NCBI GenBank assembly: GCA_965222505.1
Contig: OZ244956.1
Location: 3,162,001 to 3,226,000, forward strand
DNA length: 64,000 bases
Direction: 5' to 3'
DNA from: G965222505 sp965222505
GTDB lineage: Bacteria; Bacteroidota; Rhodothermia; Rhodothermales; DATKEJ01
A model generated the notes under the pieces. It was given only the letters and a program-made list of their open reading frames with translations. It ran no database searches and had not been told where the DNA came from. The position numbers and the translations under genes were made by a program. This document shows positions 51,561 to 61,314 of this stretch, one piece after another (within the stretch, counting starts at the first letter, position 1; every line of letters begins with the position of its first letter).

Positions 51561-51910
51561 TCGATATGATTTCTCGCGCCCTGGCAACTGCCTCACTTAA
51601 GCCTGTCATCCTGTCCATTCTTCAGAATGGCGATAGCTACGGCTATCAGATTATTCAAAAAATCGAAGCCCTATCCGACGGCCAATTACATTGGACTACA
51701 GGTACACTTTATCCCTTTTTGCACAATTTGGAACATGGCGGTCTGGTGGTTTCTTATTGGCAGGCTGTAGAAAATGCCCCCAGACGGAAATACTACAAAT
51801 TAACATCCAAGGGCCAGAAAGCCCTTCACCAGGAACAGCAACAATGGATGAATGTGAACCGAATGTTGGCCAAGTTGTGGGGCCCCACTCCAGATCTGGC
51901 ATGGTCATGA
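51557..51910 (+). CDS. PadR-family transcriptional regulator
   Basis: A 117-residue protein with the PadR winged helix: LKPVILSILQNGDSYGYQIIQKIEAL and the wing LHWTTGTLYPFLHNLEHGGLV, then KYYKLTSKGQKAL. A short helical tail would dimerise. It overlaps the permease gene by 4 bases (ATGA). PadR regulators next to permeases with the same gene order are common in Rhodothermia and Acidobacteria; autoregulation through the upstream repeats is inferred. Confidence 0.93.
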   Translation: MFDMISRALATASLKPVILSILQNGDSYGYQIIQKIEALSDGQLHWTTGTLYPFLHNLEHGGLVVSYWQAVENAPRRKYYKLTSKGQKALHQEQQQWMNVNRMLAKLWGPTPDLAWS

Positions 51911-54606
51911 AAAAAACGCATCATTTTCAACTCGACGTTGCCATTTCCGCCTGGCGGCAATCGCTTCAACATGAGCGTTTTGTGCTTTCGGAAGACTTGG
52001 ATGAGCTAGAGCAACATATCCGGGATCAGGTTGAGTATCTGGTATCGCAGGACTATGATCAACAGAGTGCATTTCAATGTGCGCTTGAAGCGATGGGATC
52101 ACATGAAGAAACAAAAGCGGCTTACCAGAAAGTGTATTGGGGTAAGCTCAAGCGTAAACGAAAATTAAAAGATGAAGTGATTTGGAGTATCTCCATGATA
52201 AAGAATTATGCGCTGGTAGCCTTGCGTAATTTTCGCAAACAAAAAATGTACGCCGCTATTAATCTGGCTGGCTTAACGATTGGAGTTGCGTGCTGCTTAC
52301 TGATTTTCCTTTTCATTCAGGACGAGCTTAATTTTGATCGATTCCATGAAAAAGTTGATCGCATTTACCGCGTGGTTATAACAGGGAACTTTGCCGGCTC
52401 TGAAATTGGCGCCCCCATGGCCCCAGCTCCGATGGCTGCAAAGCTGGTATCCGATTTTCCTCAAATTAAATCAGGTACGCGTATCTTCGGATTCATTGAG
52501 GAGATCAAGGTCAACCGTGACGAACAAAACTTTGTTGAGGAATCATTTTACTATGTAGACCCAACCTTTTTTGATGTCTTTACCTTTGCCTTTCTTCAAG
52601 GGGACCCTCAAACGGCCCTTGCCAAGCCCAATTCTCTTGTCCTTACAGAATCGATGGCTCGCAAATATTTCGGTGATGAGAATCCGATGGGACAAACCTT
52701 GGTCTTGGCAGATACCTCAACCTATCATATTACGGGTCTTTTAGCTGATATCCCCCCGAATTCCCATCTTCAGTTCGATTTTCTAGGTTCATTGGAATCG
52801 ATAGCAGACAGCAGAAGCACCATCTGGTTTTCCAATAGTTATTTCACCTACCTCGAACTGGATCAAGGAGCAGACCCAGCTGCTATTGAAGCCCAGTTAC
52901 CGGCCTTTTTCAGGCGGTATGCGGGTCCGCAAATGCTTGAGGCTATGGGGATTGAGTATGATAAATTCCTGGAGACAGGGAATCGTCTTGATTATTCCCT
53001 TCAGGCACTGACGGATATTCATTTGTATTCGCATATGCAATTTGAACTGAGTGCAAATAGCGATATAAAATATGTCTACTTGTTTTCAGTTATCGCCATA
53101 TTCATCCTGCTCATCGCGTGCTTCAACTTTATGAATCTGGCGACTGCCCGTTCCCTCGGCCGATCTAAAGAAGTTGGCATCCGCAAGGCTCTGGGCTCGT
53201 CGCGCGGACAACTCATTCGCCAGTTTCTGACAGAATCTATGCTACTCAGTTTTATGGCTTCATCGATGGCTATTGTTCTGGTAGTGATCATGCTTCCAAG
53301 TATGAATAACCTGGTTGGCCGCAGTATTTCAATTTCATCATTGGAAAATGGTTTGATGTGGCTCGGATTATTGGTTTTTACTGTGGGCGTTGGTTTGGTA
53401 TCCGGGAGTTATCCGGCCTTTTTCCTTTCATCCTTTCGGCCAGTTCTTGTCTTGAAAGGCACCTTGCAACAAAATGCAAAACGGCCCTGGCTAAGAAATG
53501 GACTTGTGATTTTCCAATTTGCTATTTCTATTGCTTTAATTGCCGGAACACTGGTGGTGTATACTCAACTGAATTATATGAGCCAGAAAAATCTCGGGTT
53601 CGACAAAGAACATGTTGTGGTAATTCATAGAGCGCAGGAATTGAACCAGCAGACAGAATCGTTCAAACAAACCCTTCGAAATAACGCAGGCATCACCAGT
53701 GCTTCCAGCACAAGTTTTGTTCCAGGTGGATTTACAGGCAGGTCAGCCTTTCGGCCAAAAGAAATCACAGGCGAAGAACTTTATATTATGACCCCCGTCC
53801 TCGCCGATCATGATTACGTTAAGACGCTTGGTTTAGACATTGTCGACGGGCGCGACTTCTCCCGTACATTTACTTCCGATTCCACAGGATACCTGATTAA
53901 TGAGACGGCCGTACGCACACTTAACTTGCAAACACCAGTAGGGCAATTGCTTGATCAGGTGGCCGATAGTATTACCACTGGCCAAGTTCTGGGTGTGATT
54001 AAAGACTTTCATTTTACCTCCTTGCATCAGGATATAGGAGCATTGACTTTACAAATAGCAAATGAGCCTCTACCCTATATCGCCGTACGCATGCACCCTA
54101 ATGATATCCCAGGAACATTGACTTTTATAGAGCAAACCTGGAATGAATTCTCGCCGAGTTTGCCCTTCGAGTATAGTTTCCTGGGCAACGATTTTGATGC
54201 GCTCAATCGGGCCGAGCAACGCTTAGGAGTAATTTTTATTGCTTTCGCTCTCTTTTCCGTCTTGATTGCCTGTCTCGGATTGTTCGGTTTATCCTCTTTT
54301 ATTACCGAGCGTCGAACTAAAGAAATCGGAGTAAGAAAGGTGTTGGGGGCATCTGTGCTACAACTGGTTTTTTTGCTATCCAGAGAATTTACCATTCTTG
54401 TTGGGATAGCCTTCCTGATTGCAGTGCCTGTAGCCTATTTTGCCATGCGCGACTGGTTGCAAGGGTTTGCATATCGGGTGAGTATCGGTATCGAAGTTTT
54501 CTTGTTGGTCGGCATCTTGGCGTTGATCCTTGCCTGGGTTACAGTAGGTTATCAATCGATCAAAGCCGCCCTTTCAAACCCGGTAGAATCTCTGCGATAT
54601 GAATAA
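51907..54606 (+). CDS. ABC transporter permease, MacB/FtsX type, with prefix domain
   Basis: An 899-residue protein. It starts with a soluble prefix domain (about 1-85), then a first membrane helix (about 112-135) and a MacB-like periplasmic domain, an FtsX domain near the middle (VIAIFILLIACFNFMNLATARSLGR), a second periplasmic domain, and a final FtsX domain (GLSSFITERRTKEIGVRKVLGASVLQL). Two such units fused in one chain is typical of the paired-permease type. No ATP-binding subunit is next to it, so an ATPase must be supplied elsewhere. Codon and base composition are AT-richer than flanking genes (hand counts of two 60-base lines gave about 40% G+C, against 55-57% for priA and the secretin), which suggests transfer. 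Confidence 0.85.
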   Translation: MKKTHHFQLDVAISAWRQSLQHERFVLSEDLDELEQHIRDQVEYLVSQDYDQQSAFQCALEAMGSHEETKAAYQKVYWGKLKRKRKLKDEVIWSISMIKNYALVALRNFRKQKMYAAINLAGLTIGVACCLLIFLFIQDELNFDRFHEKVDRIYRVVITGNFAGSEIGAPMAPAPMAAKLVSDFPQIKSGTRIFGFIEEIKVNRDEQNFVEESFYYVDPTFFDVFTFAFLQGDPQTALAKPNSLVLTESMARKYFGDENPMGQTLVLADTSTYHITGLLADIPPNSHLQFDFLGSLESIADSRSTIWFSNSYFTYLELDQGADPAAIEAQLPAFFRRYAGPQMLEAMGIEYDKFLETGNRLDYSLQALTDIHLYSHMQFELSANSDIKYVYLFSVIAIFILLIACFNFMNLATARSLGRSKEVGIRKALGSSRGQLIRQFLTESMLLSFMASSMAIVLVVIMLPSMNNLVGRSISISSLENGLMWLGLLVFTVGVGLVSGSYPAFFLSSFRPVLVLKGTLQQNAKRPWLRNGLVIFQFAISIALIAGTLVVYTQLNYMSQKNLGFDKEHVVVIHRAQELNQQTESFKQTLRNNAGITSASSTSFVPGGFTGRSAFRPKEITGEELYIMTPVLADHDYVKTLGLDIVDGRDFSRTFTSDSTGYLINETAVRTLNLQTPVGQLLDQVADSITTGQVLGVIKDFHFTSLHQDIGALTLQIANEPLPYIAVRMHPNDIPGTLTFIEQTWNEFSPSLPFEYSFLGNDFDALNRAEQRLGVIFIAFALFSVLIACLGLFGLSSFITERRTKEIGVRKVLGASVLQLVFLLSREFTILVGIAFLIAVPVAYFAMRDWLQGFAYRVSIGIEVFLLVGILALILAWVTVGYQSIKAALSNPVESLRYE

Positions 54607-54768
54607 TCAGAGACGTACGTCATCGGTTGAGCCGTTTGGGTGAAACTGGATGTTAGCACAACCAATCTCGCCACTCGGCTCACTCGTTTGCAAATATGTC
54701 AAAAATGTCAACAGTATTGTGTAGAGCGCAATAAACACGTTTTCTAAGGCTCCTCATTCCTCAAAACG

Positions 54769-54804
54769 AAAGGGGCTGGACGATCTTGCTCGTCCAGCCC
54801 CTTT
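54769..54804. terminator. Strong bidirectional terminator
   Basis: A 15-base perfect stem, AAAGGGGCTGGACGA (54769-54783) with TCGTCCAGCCCCTTT (54790-54804), and a 6-base loop. It lies at the end of the RND remnant (minus strand) and downstream of the permease gene, so it was probably the terminator of the original RND gene. Confidence 0.9.
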
Positions 54805-54821
54805 ATTGTATATCGTTCGGG

Positions 54822-54971
54822 CTATCCGGCCACCGGCGTGGGTTCGAATCCGGCTACGGTGCCGTTACCGCTGGTCACCGCTGTGGCCGGGGCTTCCTTG
54901 AAGGCGCGGCCCAGGCGGATGCCGAGGGCGTCGAAGACCGAGTACATCACCGGTACGATCACCAGCGTCAT
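54822..54971 (-). pseudogene. Truncated RND efflux pump C-terminus
   Basis: The minus strand reads MTLVIVPVMYSVFDALG then IRLGRAFKEAP and a Gly/Thr/Pro-rich tail to a stop at 54822-54824, 49 codons in all. TLVIVPVMYSVFD is the pattern of the last membrane helix of RND pumps of the AcrB family. Everything upstream of codon 1 is missing; a stop appears in frame a few codons before. It is a fossil of a deleted pump gene, still followed by its terminator. Confidence 0.7.
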
Positions 54972-55049
54972 TTGACCATCACACGTGTCGATGCTGACTC
55001 AATTATTGCATTGATAGAAAATCAGTTGTATTTGCGCATGTTGATTTGA
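54972..55049 (+). other. Open 3' tail at the rearrangement junction
   Basis: On the plus strand the frame reads LTITRVDADSIIALIENQL then YLRMLI and a stop at 55047-55049, with no start of its own. It immediately follows the RND remnant, and its base composition changes there. It could be the end of a gene that formerly preceded the pilus ATPase, truncated by the same deletion. This is an inference from the abrupt change. Confidence 0.3.
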
Positions 55050-55084
55050 AAATGCCAATTGCTTAAACGAATCAACAACCCTCT

Positions 55085-56545
55085 GTGGACATAGACCTTT
55101 CGGTTCCGAGTGAACCGGCCTTGAAGCTAATACCGAGGCCAGTCATGCTTGAGCATGCCCTGGTGCCTCTTTTTATTCAAACCGATACCCTCCGTGTGGC
55201 ACTTCATCGTCAGCCGACAGCAGCTTTACTGCGAGAACTCTCTTTCCTGACAGGTTATCGTATTGACCCAGTAATGGTTGAGCCCGAGCAACTGGAGGCA
55301 CTGCTGAAAGCATATGCAGGTGCAGGGGCAAATAACAATTCCGAGCAGGCTGTGCAGCAGTCTGAACCGGAAATAAAGGTAACGATTACCTCCTCTGGAT
55401 CTGTGGTGCAACAGGTAGACCACATCATTCGTCAGGCCATTGAACGCCAGGCCAGCGACATCCATATTGAGCCCTATGAGTTTAGTTTTCGGGTCCGTTT
55501 TCGCCTGGACGGGGTGTTGCACCATGTAGGTGAGCTATCGCTGCTTCAGAAAAACGCAGTAATTTCTCGACTCAAGGTAATTGCCGGTCTCGACATAGCC
55601 GAAAAACGCAGGCCTCAGGATGGGCGCATCCGGTTTCAGATGGGGGAGCAGACCATTGATCTCCGGGTTTCTACACTACCGACGGATTTTGGCGAAAAGG
55701 TAGTTCTCCGGATTTTGGATAAAAGCCACCTCAAACTCAGCTTGGAGGCCCTAGGTTTTTCCAGTCAAAATCTGAAGATGCTTCGCCGTGCAATTCACTT
55801 GCCCTACGGTATGATGTTGGTAACCGGTCCTACGGGTAGTGGCAAGACAACTACGCTTTACGCAGCCCTCAGCGAGCTCAACAGCGCACATGTAAACATT
55901 ACCACCATTGAAGACCCTATCGAGTATAACCTCTCCGGTATTAACCAAACTCACGTTCGGGCCGATATCGGCTTTACTTTTGCCAAAGCACTTCGTTCGT
56001 TCTTACGCCAAGATCCCAATATCATCATGGTCGGCGAGATCCGTGACCAGGAAACGGCGAGCATCGCGATTCGAGCCGCACTCACGGGGCATATGGTGCT
56101 TTCGACAATCCACACAAATGATGCCCCGTCAACCATCTCCAGGCTCATCGATATGGGTGTTGAGCCCTTTCTGGTCGCTTCTTCGATTCGGTTGGTCGTG
56201 GCCCAGCGTCTGGTTCGGAAAATTTGCGACGCTTGCAAAGCACCCGTAACTCCCGATCCGGGTTTGCTGGCCGAGTTACAACTCGGCCAACCCACCACTA
56301 CACTATATAAGGGCACCGGTTGTACACGGTGTAACCAAACCGGCTACCGTGGCCGCACTGCACTATTTGAGTTGATGCCCATGAGTGAGTCGCTTGCCGA
56401 ACTCATCGCCGGACGTGCCCCACTTCAGCAAATCCGCTTACAGGCCAGAAGTGAGGGGGGCCATGCACTTCGTCAAATCGCCCTCGAAAAGGCCTTTGCA
56501 GGGATAACAACCCTTGAGGAAGTACTCCGCGAAACCGCCTCCTAA
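55085..56545 (+). CDS. GspE/PilB-type secretion ATPase
   Basis: A 486-residue hexameric motor ATPase for type IV pilus or type II secretion. It has a short N-terminal T2SSE-like domain (about 10-80, LKLIPRPVMLEHALVPLF), Walker A GPTGSGKTTT at 248-257, the Asp box, Walker B region VGEIRDQETAS, His box, and the zinc pair CDACK with CTRCNQ near 400-420. The start is GTG 55085. It assembles rather than retracts the filament; no PilT retraction ATPase is seen nearby. It heads the operon, but the upstream gene has been lost (see 54972). Confidence 0.9.
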   Translation: MDIDLSVPSEPALKLIPRPVMLEHALVPLFIQTDTLRVALHRQPTAALLRELSFLTGYRIDPVMVEPEQLEALLKAYAGAGANNNSEQAVQQSEPEIKVTITSSGSVVQQVDHIIRQAIERQASDIHIEPYEFSFRVRFRLDGVLHHVGELSLLQKNAVISRLKVIAGLDIAEKRRPQDGRIRFQMGEQTIDLRVSTLPTDFGEKVVLRILDKSHLKLSLEALGFSSQNLKMLRRAIHLPYGMMLVTGPTGSGKTTTLYAALSELNSAHVNITTIEDPIEYNLSGINQTHVRADIGFTFAKALRSFLRQDPNIIMVGEIRDQETASIAIRAALTGHMVLSTIHTNDAPSTISRLIDMGVEPFLVASSIRLVVAQRLVRKICDACKAPVTPDPGLLAELQLGQPTTTLYKGTGCTRCNQTGYRGRTALFELMPMSESLAELIAGRAPLQQIRLQARSEGGHALRQIALEKAFAGITTLEEVLRETAS

Positions 56546-56808
56546 TGTGCACAAATCTACTTCCTACATACAGCCTGATGAGGTTTTGGTCTGAATTACG
56601 CATGTCTGTTTGTTGACCTGCATGTTGTGGAGGTGTCATCATCACAAGTGATTATTTAGCACCGGATGACGGCCCGTCACCTTGTTTACCAGACCGAGGG
56701 GTCCAGGAAATGTGTGACCATTTGCGGAGTATTGGTCCGCAGCGATTATTTCTTTCGTTGCGGATAAGCGCTCAATACGCCACCGAAAGACATGATGATT
56801 ATCGATAT

Positions 56809-58803
56809 ATGCGTGTCTGGACTCAGGCGCGAATACCCTTGCATTGGTTTTGCGTAGCTCTTCTACTCTGCGCGGTGCTTAGGGGCGATCTGTATGCTCA
56901 GGATGATCCGTCTTCACAGGTCGAGGCAGAAGCACCGGCAATGCTGCAAAGGCTCAATGTCAAAAATGCCGACTTGCGAGACGTGCTCCTCGGCATTGGC
57001 AGAGAGCACAACATCAACCTTGTTGTCGATAATCGGATTGAGCAACGCATCACTGTTCGCCTCTCCGAGATGGAAGCTGAAGAAGCCATCGCATTTTTAT
57101 GCGAAGAACAGGGACTCTTGCTTCAACGCCGGGGTCGGGTGCTACGCGTGTTGCCCTCACCTGAAAAGCCTCCTCCACTTCCGCCTCCGCTTGAGGTCTC
57201 GTTTACCGATAGCCTGCTTTCCTTGGATCTCCGGCAGGCCGATCTTGGACGTGCCGTTCGCAAAATTCAGGAGGTTACAGGCACCAACATTGTTATCCGG
57301 CAAGGGGTCAAAGGGCACCTCACAGGTATGTTACAAAGGGTGTCGCTAGAAGTCGGCCTACAGGCCTTGCTTTCGAACAACGGATTTGCCCTTCGCAAGA
57401 AAGAGAACGTTTACCATATAGACCGAGCCAGTATGGGCGAAGAGGAGGGGCGCACCGGAAACTTCTGGGTACAGGTCGATAGTGCTCTTGTTTCGCTTGA
57501 CGTGGCTGATGTGCCTATTGCTCGTGTACTTCGGGAAATCGGTCGACAATTGAGCACGGTCAATCTTGTGGCCTATGCTGTACCGGAAGGTAAAATAACG
57601 GCCCGTGTGCAAGGACTAGGGCTTGAGGAGGCGCTTGATCTCTTGCTTAAAGGCACTCAGATGACTTATCGCAAGCAGGGCCGGTTGTACAGCATTGGCA
57701 GTAAGCAGGTCCAGGGTATTGCAACCACCTCGCTCGTTCGTCTGAATCACCTTCGGGCTGATGCGGCACTTGAACTGGTGCCTGAACTGATCAAAGCCGA
57801 GGCCGGCATCAGCGTAGTCAAAGAGCACAATGGCCTCATGGTAACGGGCTCAAGCGAGGTAATTCAGGAAGTACGTCACTTTATCCGTGAGATCGATCAC
57901 CCCACGCCGCAAATTTTGATAGAAGCACTGGTGGTGGATTTTCAGACCAGTGATCTCTATGAACTCGGGCTTACTTTTGGGCGAGATCCAGAGACTGCTG
58001 GTGAGGAGGATGTACACCGTGGGCGATATACCTTTGGGCTTGGAGAGAATCAGGAAGGCGGATTAACCTGGCAGGCAAATGGAAAACGTATTCGGGAACA
58101 CCTCGACCGACCTGGTTCGCTAGGCAACCTGCTCGGCATACACAAAATTGGTCGTTTGCCGGACGACTTTTTTTTCCGGTTGCACGCACTAGATCGCGAC
58201 GGCAAGATCAACATCCGTTCCCGTCCACAAGTGGCGACCTTAAATGGCCACAAAGCCAACATCAGCATTGGCACTACGCAGTACTATCTGCTCAACCAGC
58301 GGCTAACACCGTTCCAGCAAACGGGACAGGTACCCCTGGTATCGGAGTCGCAGCGATTTGAAAAGATTGAGGCCAGCGTCAAACTTGAAATCACGCCCTG
58401 GGTGAGCGCCTCCGGCGAAGTGACGGCGGAGATCCGGCCTGAGTTTAGTTCGCCCATTGGAGACTTTGACCCGGACGTACCGCCAACGATCAATAGCCGG
58501 GTTTTGGAGTCTACCGTTCGTTTGCGCGATGGAGAGACAATCATTCTGGGGGGACTGATTCGAGAATCAGAAGAGGTAACCATGAATAAGGTACCTATTC
58601 TTGGCAGTATTCCGCTTTTAGGTCGGCTTTTTAGAAGTGAACGCCGGGACAAGCAGAAGGCCGAACTGGTGATCTTTCTTACCCCTCACGTTTTCTACGG
58701 AGATGCCGGTGATAATGAAAAGTGGAATCACCTCCGAAGTACACTTCATCTCTCCGGTGATGAAGGCGAGGGCATCGGCCATACCCAGATACAGGAGGAA
58801 TAA
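56809..58803 (+). CDS. Secretin (PilQ/GspD type)
   Basis: A 664-residue outer-membrane secretin. A signal peptide (1-31, ending LYAQ) is followed by a series of N-domains (LNVKNADLRDVLLGIGREHNINLVV is a typical STN/N0-like segment, repeated twice more: LDLRQADLGRAVRKI and LDVADVPIARVLREI), then the secretin domain from about 380 with PQILIEALVVDF, INIRSRPQVATLNGHKANISIGTTQYY and LRDGETIILGGLIRESE. Three short STN-like repeats resemble PilQ-like more than GspD-like architecture. It overlaps the next gene (TAATG). Confidence 0.9.
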   Translation: MRVWTQARIPLHWFCVALLLCAVLRGDLYAQDDPSSQVEAEAPAMLQRLNVKNADLRDVLLGIGREHNINLVVDNRIEQRITVRLSEMEAEEAIAFLCEEQGLLLQRRGRVLRVLPSPEKPPPLPPPLEVSFTDSLLSLDLRQADLGRAVRKIQEVTGTNIVIRQGVKGHLTGMLQRVSLEVGLQALLSNNGFALRKKENVYHIDRASMGEEEGRTGNFWVQVDSALVSLDVADVPIARVLREIGRQLSTVNLVAYAVPEGKITARVQGLGLEEALDLLLKGTQMTYRKQGRLYSIGSKQVQGIATTSLVRLNHLRADAALELVPELIKAEAGISVVKEHNGLMVTGSSEVIQEVRHFIREIDHPTPQILIEALVVDFQTSDLYELGLTFGRDPETAGEEDVHRGRYTFGLGENQEGGLTWQANGKRIREHLDRPGSLGNLLGIHKIGRLPDDFFFRLHALDRDGKINIRSRPQVATLNGHKANISIGTTQYYLLNQRLTPFQQTGQVPLVSESQRFEKIEASVKLEITPWVSASGEVTAEIRPEFSSPIGDFDPDVPPTINSRVLESTVRLRDGETIILGGLIRESEEVTMNKVPILGSIPLLGRLFRSERRDKQKAELVIFLTPHVFYGDAGDNEKWNHLRSTLHLSGDEGEGIGHTQIQEE

Positions 58804-60263
58804 TGCGTATCCCTTTCTTACAGGTTGACGGTACGGCTCTTGTGATTACACGTGAGGATGTTCGCTGCGTTGTGCTACGCCGATCTCCGAGAAGCCTCCG
58901 GGTACGGCACGTCGACCAGGAGCCTATCGTTGATCAGGATGCCACATCGGCGCTTGAACGGTTGAAGGCGCGTATGCCCAAGCACGCGGTTGTGGGACCT
59001 ATCGCCTCGCACCTGGACCGTTTCCAGATACGCCATGCTATTGTGCAAGGGCCGGCCCTTGACGATGATGAGGCTGTAGAGGTTTGGTTGCAAAGGGAAA
59101 TCAGCCAGCTTCTGCCACTGGGGCAAAGGGAAGCAGACTATATAGTGCGCATCCGAATGCTTGAACAAACGGAAGCGGGTACCCGTGCCTTGATTGTACT
59201 GGCCCGGAAAGAAGCCGTAGTTGCCAGAGAAAAAATAATCCAAGAGGCAGGTCTCGTTCCCGTTGGTATAGGGAGTCTTGATGTGGCTATTGAGCACACC
59301 TTATTGGTAGACTCAGCGTTTTTGGAAGAAGAAGCCCTTGTCTTGTATGTCACGTCCTCAGAAGTTGTTTGGTTGCGCTATAGTAGTGGTATACTGCAAG
59401 TCTTTGATCGTTTTGAACGGGTTGCGGGAGTCCATCGCGAAAAAGAAATCATCAGCCATCTCCGGGATCAGCTTGCTGAGGAGGCGGAAGCCGGAGCCAA
59501 GGTAGAACGCATCTACCTTGTAGGCCATGATGTAGATGCGATATTGTTGGAAGCACGGGCAGCGGCTTGGTCCGGTCCATCGCTAACATTGGCCCAGGTA
59601 CCAGCACGTGTAGAAGATCCGGCATGGTCAACACCGGGCATCATACCGTCGGTAGGCCTTGCACTTACATCTTGCTTTTCGGAGTTGGACACCGTCAATT
59701 TTTTACCGGAAGACGTCGTATTTGCTCGCCGCCAGGAAGCAGAGAAAAAAGATGCCATGTTGAGTATTCTCACCGTGGGTGCTGTACTGGTGTTTCTGTT
59801 TCTGTTTTCAATGATGCTGGGTCTCTACCTCGAAGGCAAAAACGATGCGGCTGATGCGCAACTCCTGGTGCTCAGCGATGAGGTAGGGGAGATCGAACGT
59901 GCCCGGCGTGAACTCAAGACGTTAGAGGGAGCGGTCAAGCAAGCCGAAGAATTTGTTCTTGAGCGTACCCAGGTAGCTTTACTCTTGCGGACCGTTGCCG
60001 AAGGGATGCCGGAGCAGTTATGGTTGGATGCATTAAATGTTGAACCCGGAGATCCTCTTGAGGTTACGCTAAATGGTGTGACCTTTTTTGAAGAAGACCT
60101 TGCGGCTTATATCAGCGCATTGGAGGGGTTGGCTTGGACGGAAAATGTTCGACTGGTCTATTCACAAGCACAACAGGCGGGCCGGCTTTACCGGAAAGCC
60201 GATGTTCAGGCGGATCTCACGGTGACACAGTTTGAAATCGCTCTCGACTACGTCGTCAGGTAA
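58803..60263 (+). CDS. PilM-PilN fusion / GspL-like assembly protein
   Basis: A 486-residue protein that combines a cytoplasmic actin-like PilM-type domain (about 1-300), one membrane helix (about 318-342, LSILTVGAVLVFLFLFSMMLGLYL), a coiled-coil segment and a small periplasmic domain of PilN type (about 390-486). Type IV pili have separate PilM and PilN; GspL in type II secretion has this fused architecture. It connects the cytoplasmic motor with the periplasmic ring. It begins inside the secretin stop (ATG at 58803) and has the PilO-like gene 5 bases after its own stop. Confidence 0.82.
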   Translation: MRIPFLQVDGTALVITREDVRCVVLRRSPRSLRVRHVDQEPIVDQDATSALERLKARMPKHAVVGPIASHLDRFQIRHAIVQGPALDDDEAVEVWLQREISQLLPLGQREADYIVRIRMLEQTEAGTRALIVLARKEAVVAREKIIQEAGLVPVGIGSLDVAIEHTLLVDSAFLEEEALVLYVTSSEVVWLRYSSGILQVFDRFERVAGVHREKEIISHLRDQLAEEAEAGAKVERIYLVGHDVDAILLEARAAAWSGPSLTLAQVPARVEDPAWSTPGIIPSVGLALTSCFSELDTVNFLPEDVVFARRQEAEKKDAMLSILTVGAVLVFLFLFSMMLGLYLEGKNDAADAQLLVLSDEVGEIERARRELKTLEGAVKQAEEFVLERTQVALLLRTVAEGMPEQLWLDALNVEPGDPLEVTLNGVTFFEEDLAAYISALEGLAWTENVRLVYSQAQQAGRLYRKADVQADLTVTQFEIALDYVVR

Positions 60264-60268
60264 AGGCT

Positions 60269-60826
60269 ATGGTAGAAACGCTATCTCATTGGTTTACTTC
60301 TCATCGCTGGATGGCATTGACTGCCCTTGTACTTGTACTGGCCGGGCTGGTGCTCTCCTCCGAAATAATGCCTCGTTGGCAGGCACTATGGGTGCAGTAC
60401 ACCCGGTGGCAAGAAGCCGAACATCGGATTGCCGATGTCGAGACGTGGGATACGGAGAAAGTCAGAATCGGCCATCACAAGCGTATGCTTCGTGTGCGGT
60501 ATGAAGCACTTTACGTGAGCTTGCCGCAGAGCGATCAAATGTCGGTTATCCTGTCTGAGTTGCAGCAAGTTGCTGATTCCGTTGGGGTCCGCCTGACCCA
60601 TATTCGACCGGCCGAGCGTCTGCGTAGTGCCCGATATGATGAACTTCCGTTTGAAGTTGAACTAGCGGGTGACTACCACAGCATTCAAACCTATGCCCGT
60701 GAGGTAGAGCAGTCTGCGTACTTAATCAAGATCCAGCGACTCAGTCTTTTGGCTCCAGAGGTGATTCCCGGTCCACTCCATGCAGAGATCGGCTTGCGCG
60801 TGATTATCCTTAAAGAAGAATCGTGA
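60269..60826 (+). CDS. PilO/GspM-like assembly protein
   Basis: A 185-residue protein with one N-terminal membrane helix (about 15-32) and a periplasmic part that has a coiled coil (about 35-80) and a ferredoxin-like fold (DSVGVRLTHIRPAERL, DELPFEVELAGDYHSI, YLIKIQRLSLL), the plan of PilO and GspM. It pairs with the PilN-like domain upstream. The stop overlaps the GTG of the next gene (GTGA, 60823-60826). Confidence 0.8.
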   Translation: MVETLSHWFTSHRWMALTALVLVLAGLVLSSEIMPRWQALWVQYTRWQEAEHRIADVETWDTEKVRIGHHKRMLRVRYEALYVSLPQSDQMSVILSELQQVADSVGVRLTHIRPAERLRSARYDELPFEVELAGDYHSIQTYAREVEQSAYLIKIQRLSLLAPEVIPGPLHAEIGLRVIILKEES

Positions 60827-61314
60827 CGGATACATCGTCAAATACGTCTCAACCCCACAGGGCGCTTACCGTCCTGCTCCTGCTGCTTGCAGGCGGCATT
60901 TGGAGCTATGTGGGGTACCAAGTGTTAGCAGCCTCGGGTGGTGAAGAGCCTGATGAAGTATCAATACTTCCCATATTTGACTTGAAAGAAGAGGTCACCC
61001 CGGTGCTTGAGGAGGCACAAGCCGAGGCCGGGAATGCATATAGGAGTCCATTCTTACCACCGGCGGCGCTTTTCGAACAGCCCGCGCCGGAAGATGAAAC
61101 GTCAGCCGTTGAGGCTGTACCTGCAGAGCCGGAGCCACCGCCGCTCACACTCATCGGAGTAGTGGATGAAACGGCACTTCTGCAAGATCAGGCAGGAGGC
61201 GTACACTTGGTGAGTCGGGGTGAAATGCTTGAAGAAGTACGTATTGAAAAAATCGACCCTGACCGTGTCTTGATCCGTTTTGAAGGGGTAATTTTTGAAC
61301 TTTCTTTTCTGTAG
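60823..61314 (+). CDS. PilP/GspC-like assembly protein
   Basis: A 163-residue protein: one membrane helix (about 14-35), a long acidic, Pro-rich linker (about 40-100) and a C-terminal homology-region-type beta domain (LTLIGVVDETALLQDQAGGVHLVSRGEML then VRIEKIDPDRVLIRFEGVIFELSF). PilP lipoproteins and GspC join the inner-membrane ring to the secretin; here the protein has a helix rather than a lipobox, which leans to GspC. The start is GTG 60823 by overlap. The next gene follows a 155-base gap with its own signals. Confidence 0.78.
   Translation: MTDTSSNTSQPHRALTVLLLLLAGGIWSYVGYQVLAASGGEEPDEVSILPIFDLKEEVTPVLEEAQAEAGNAYRSPFLPPAALFEQPAPEDETSAVEAVPAEPEPPPLTLIGVVDETALLQDQAGGVHLVSRGEMLEEVRIEKIDPDRVLIRFEGVIFELSFL

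Noticed and set aside
54840..54862. GGTTCGAATCC, identical to a tRNA T-loop
   Set aside because: The flanking bases do not form the T-stem, no acceptor or anticodon arms are found, and the stretch is explained as part of the RND remnant reading GFEP on the minus strand.
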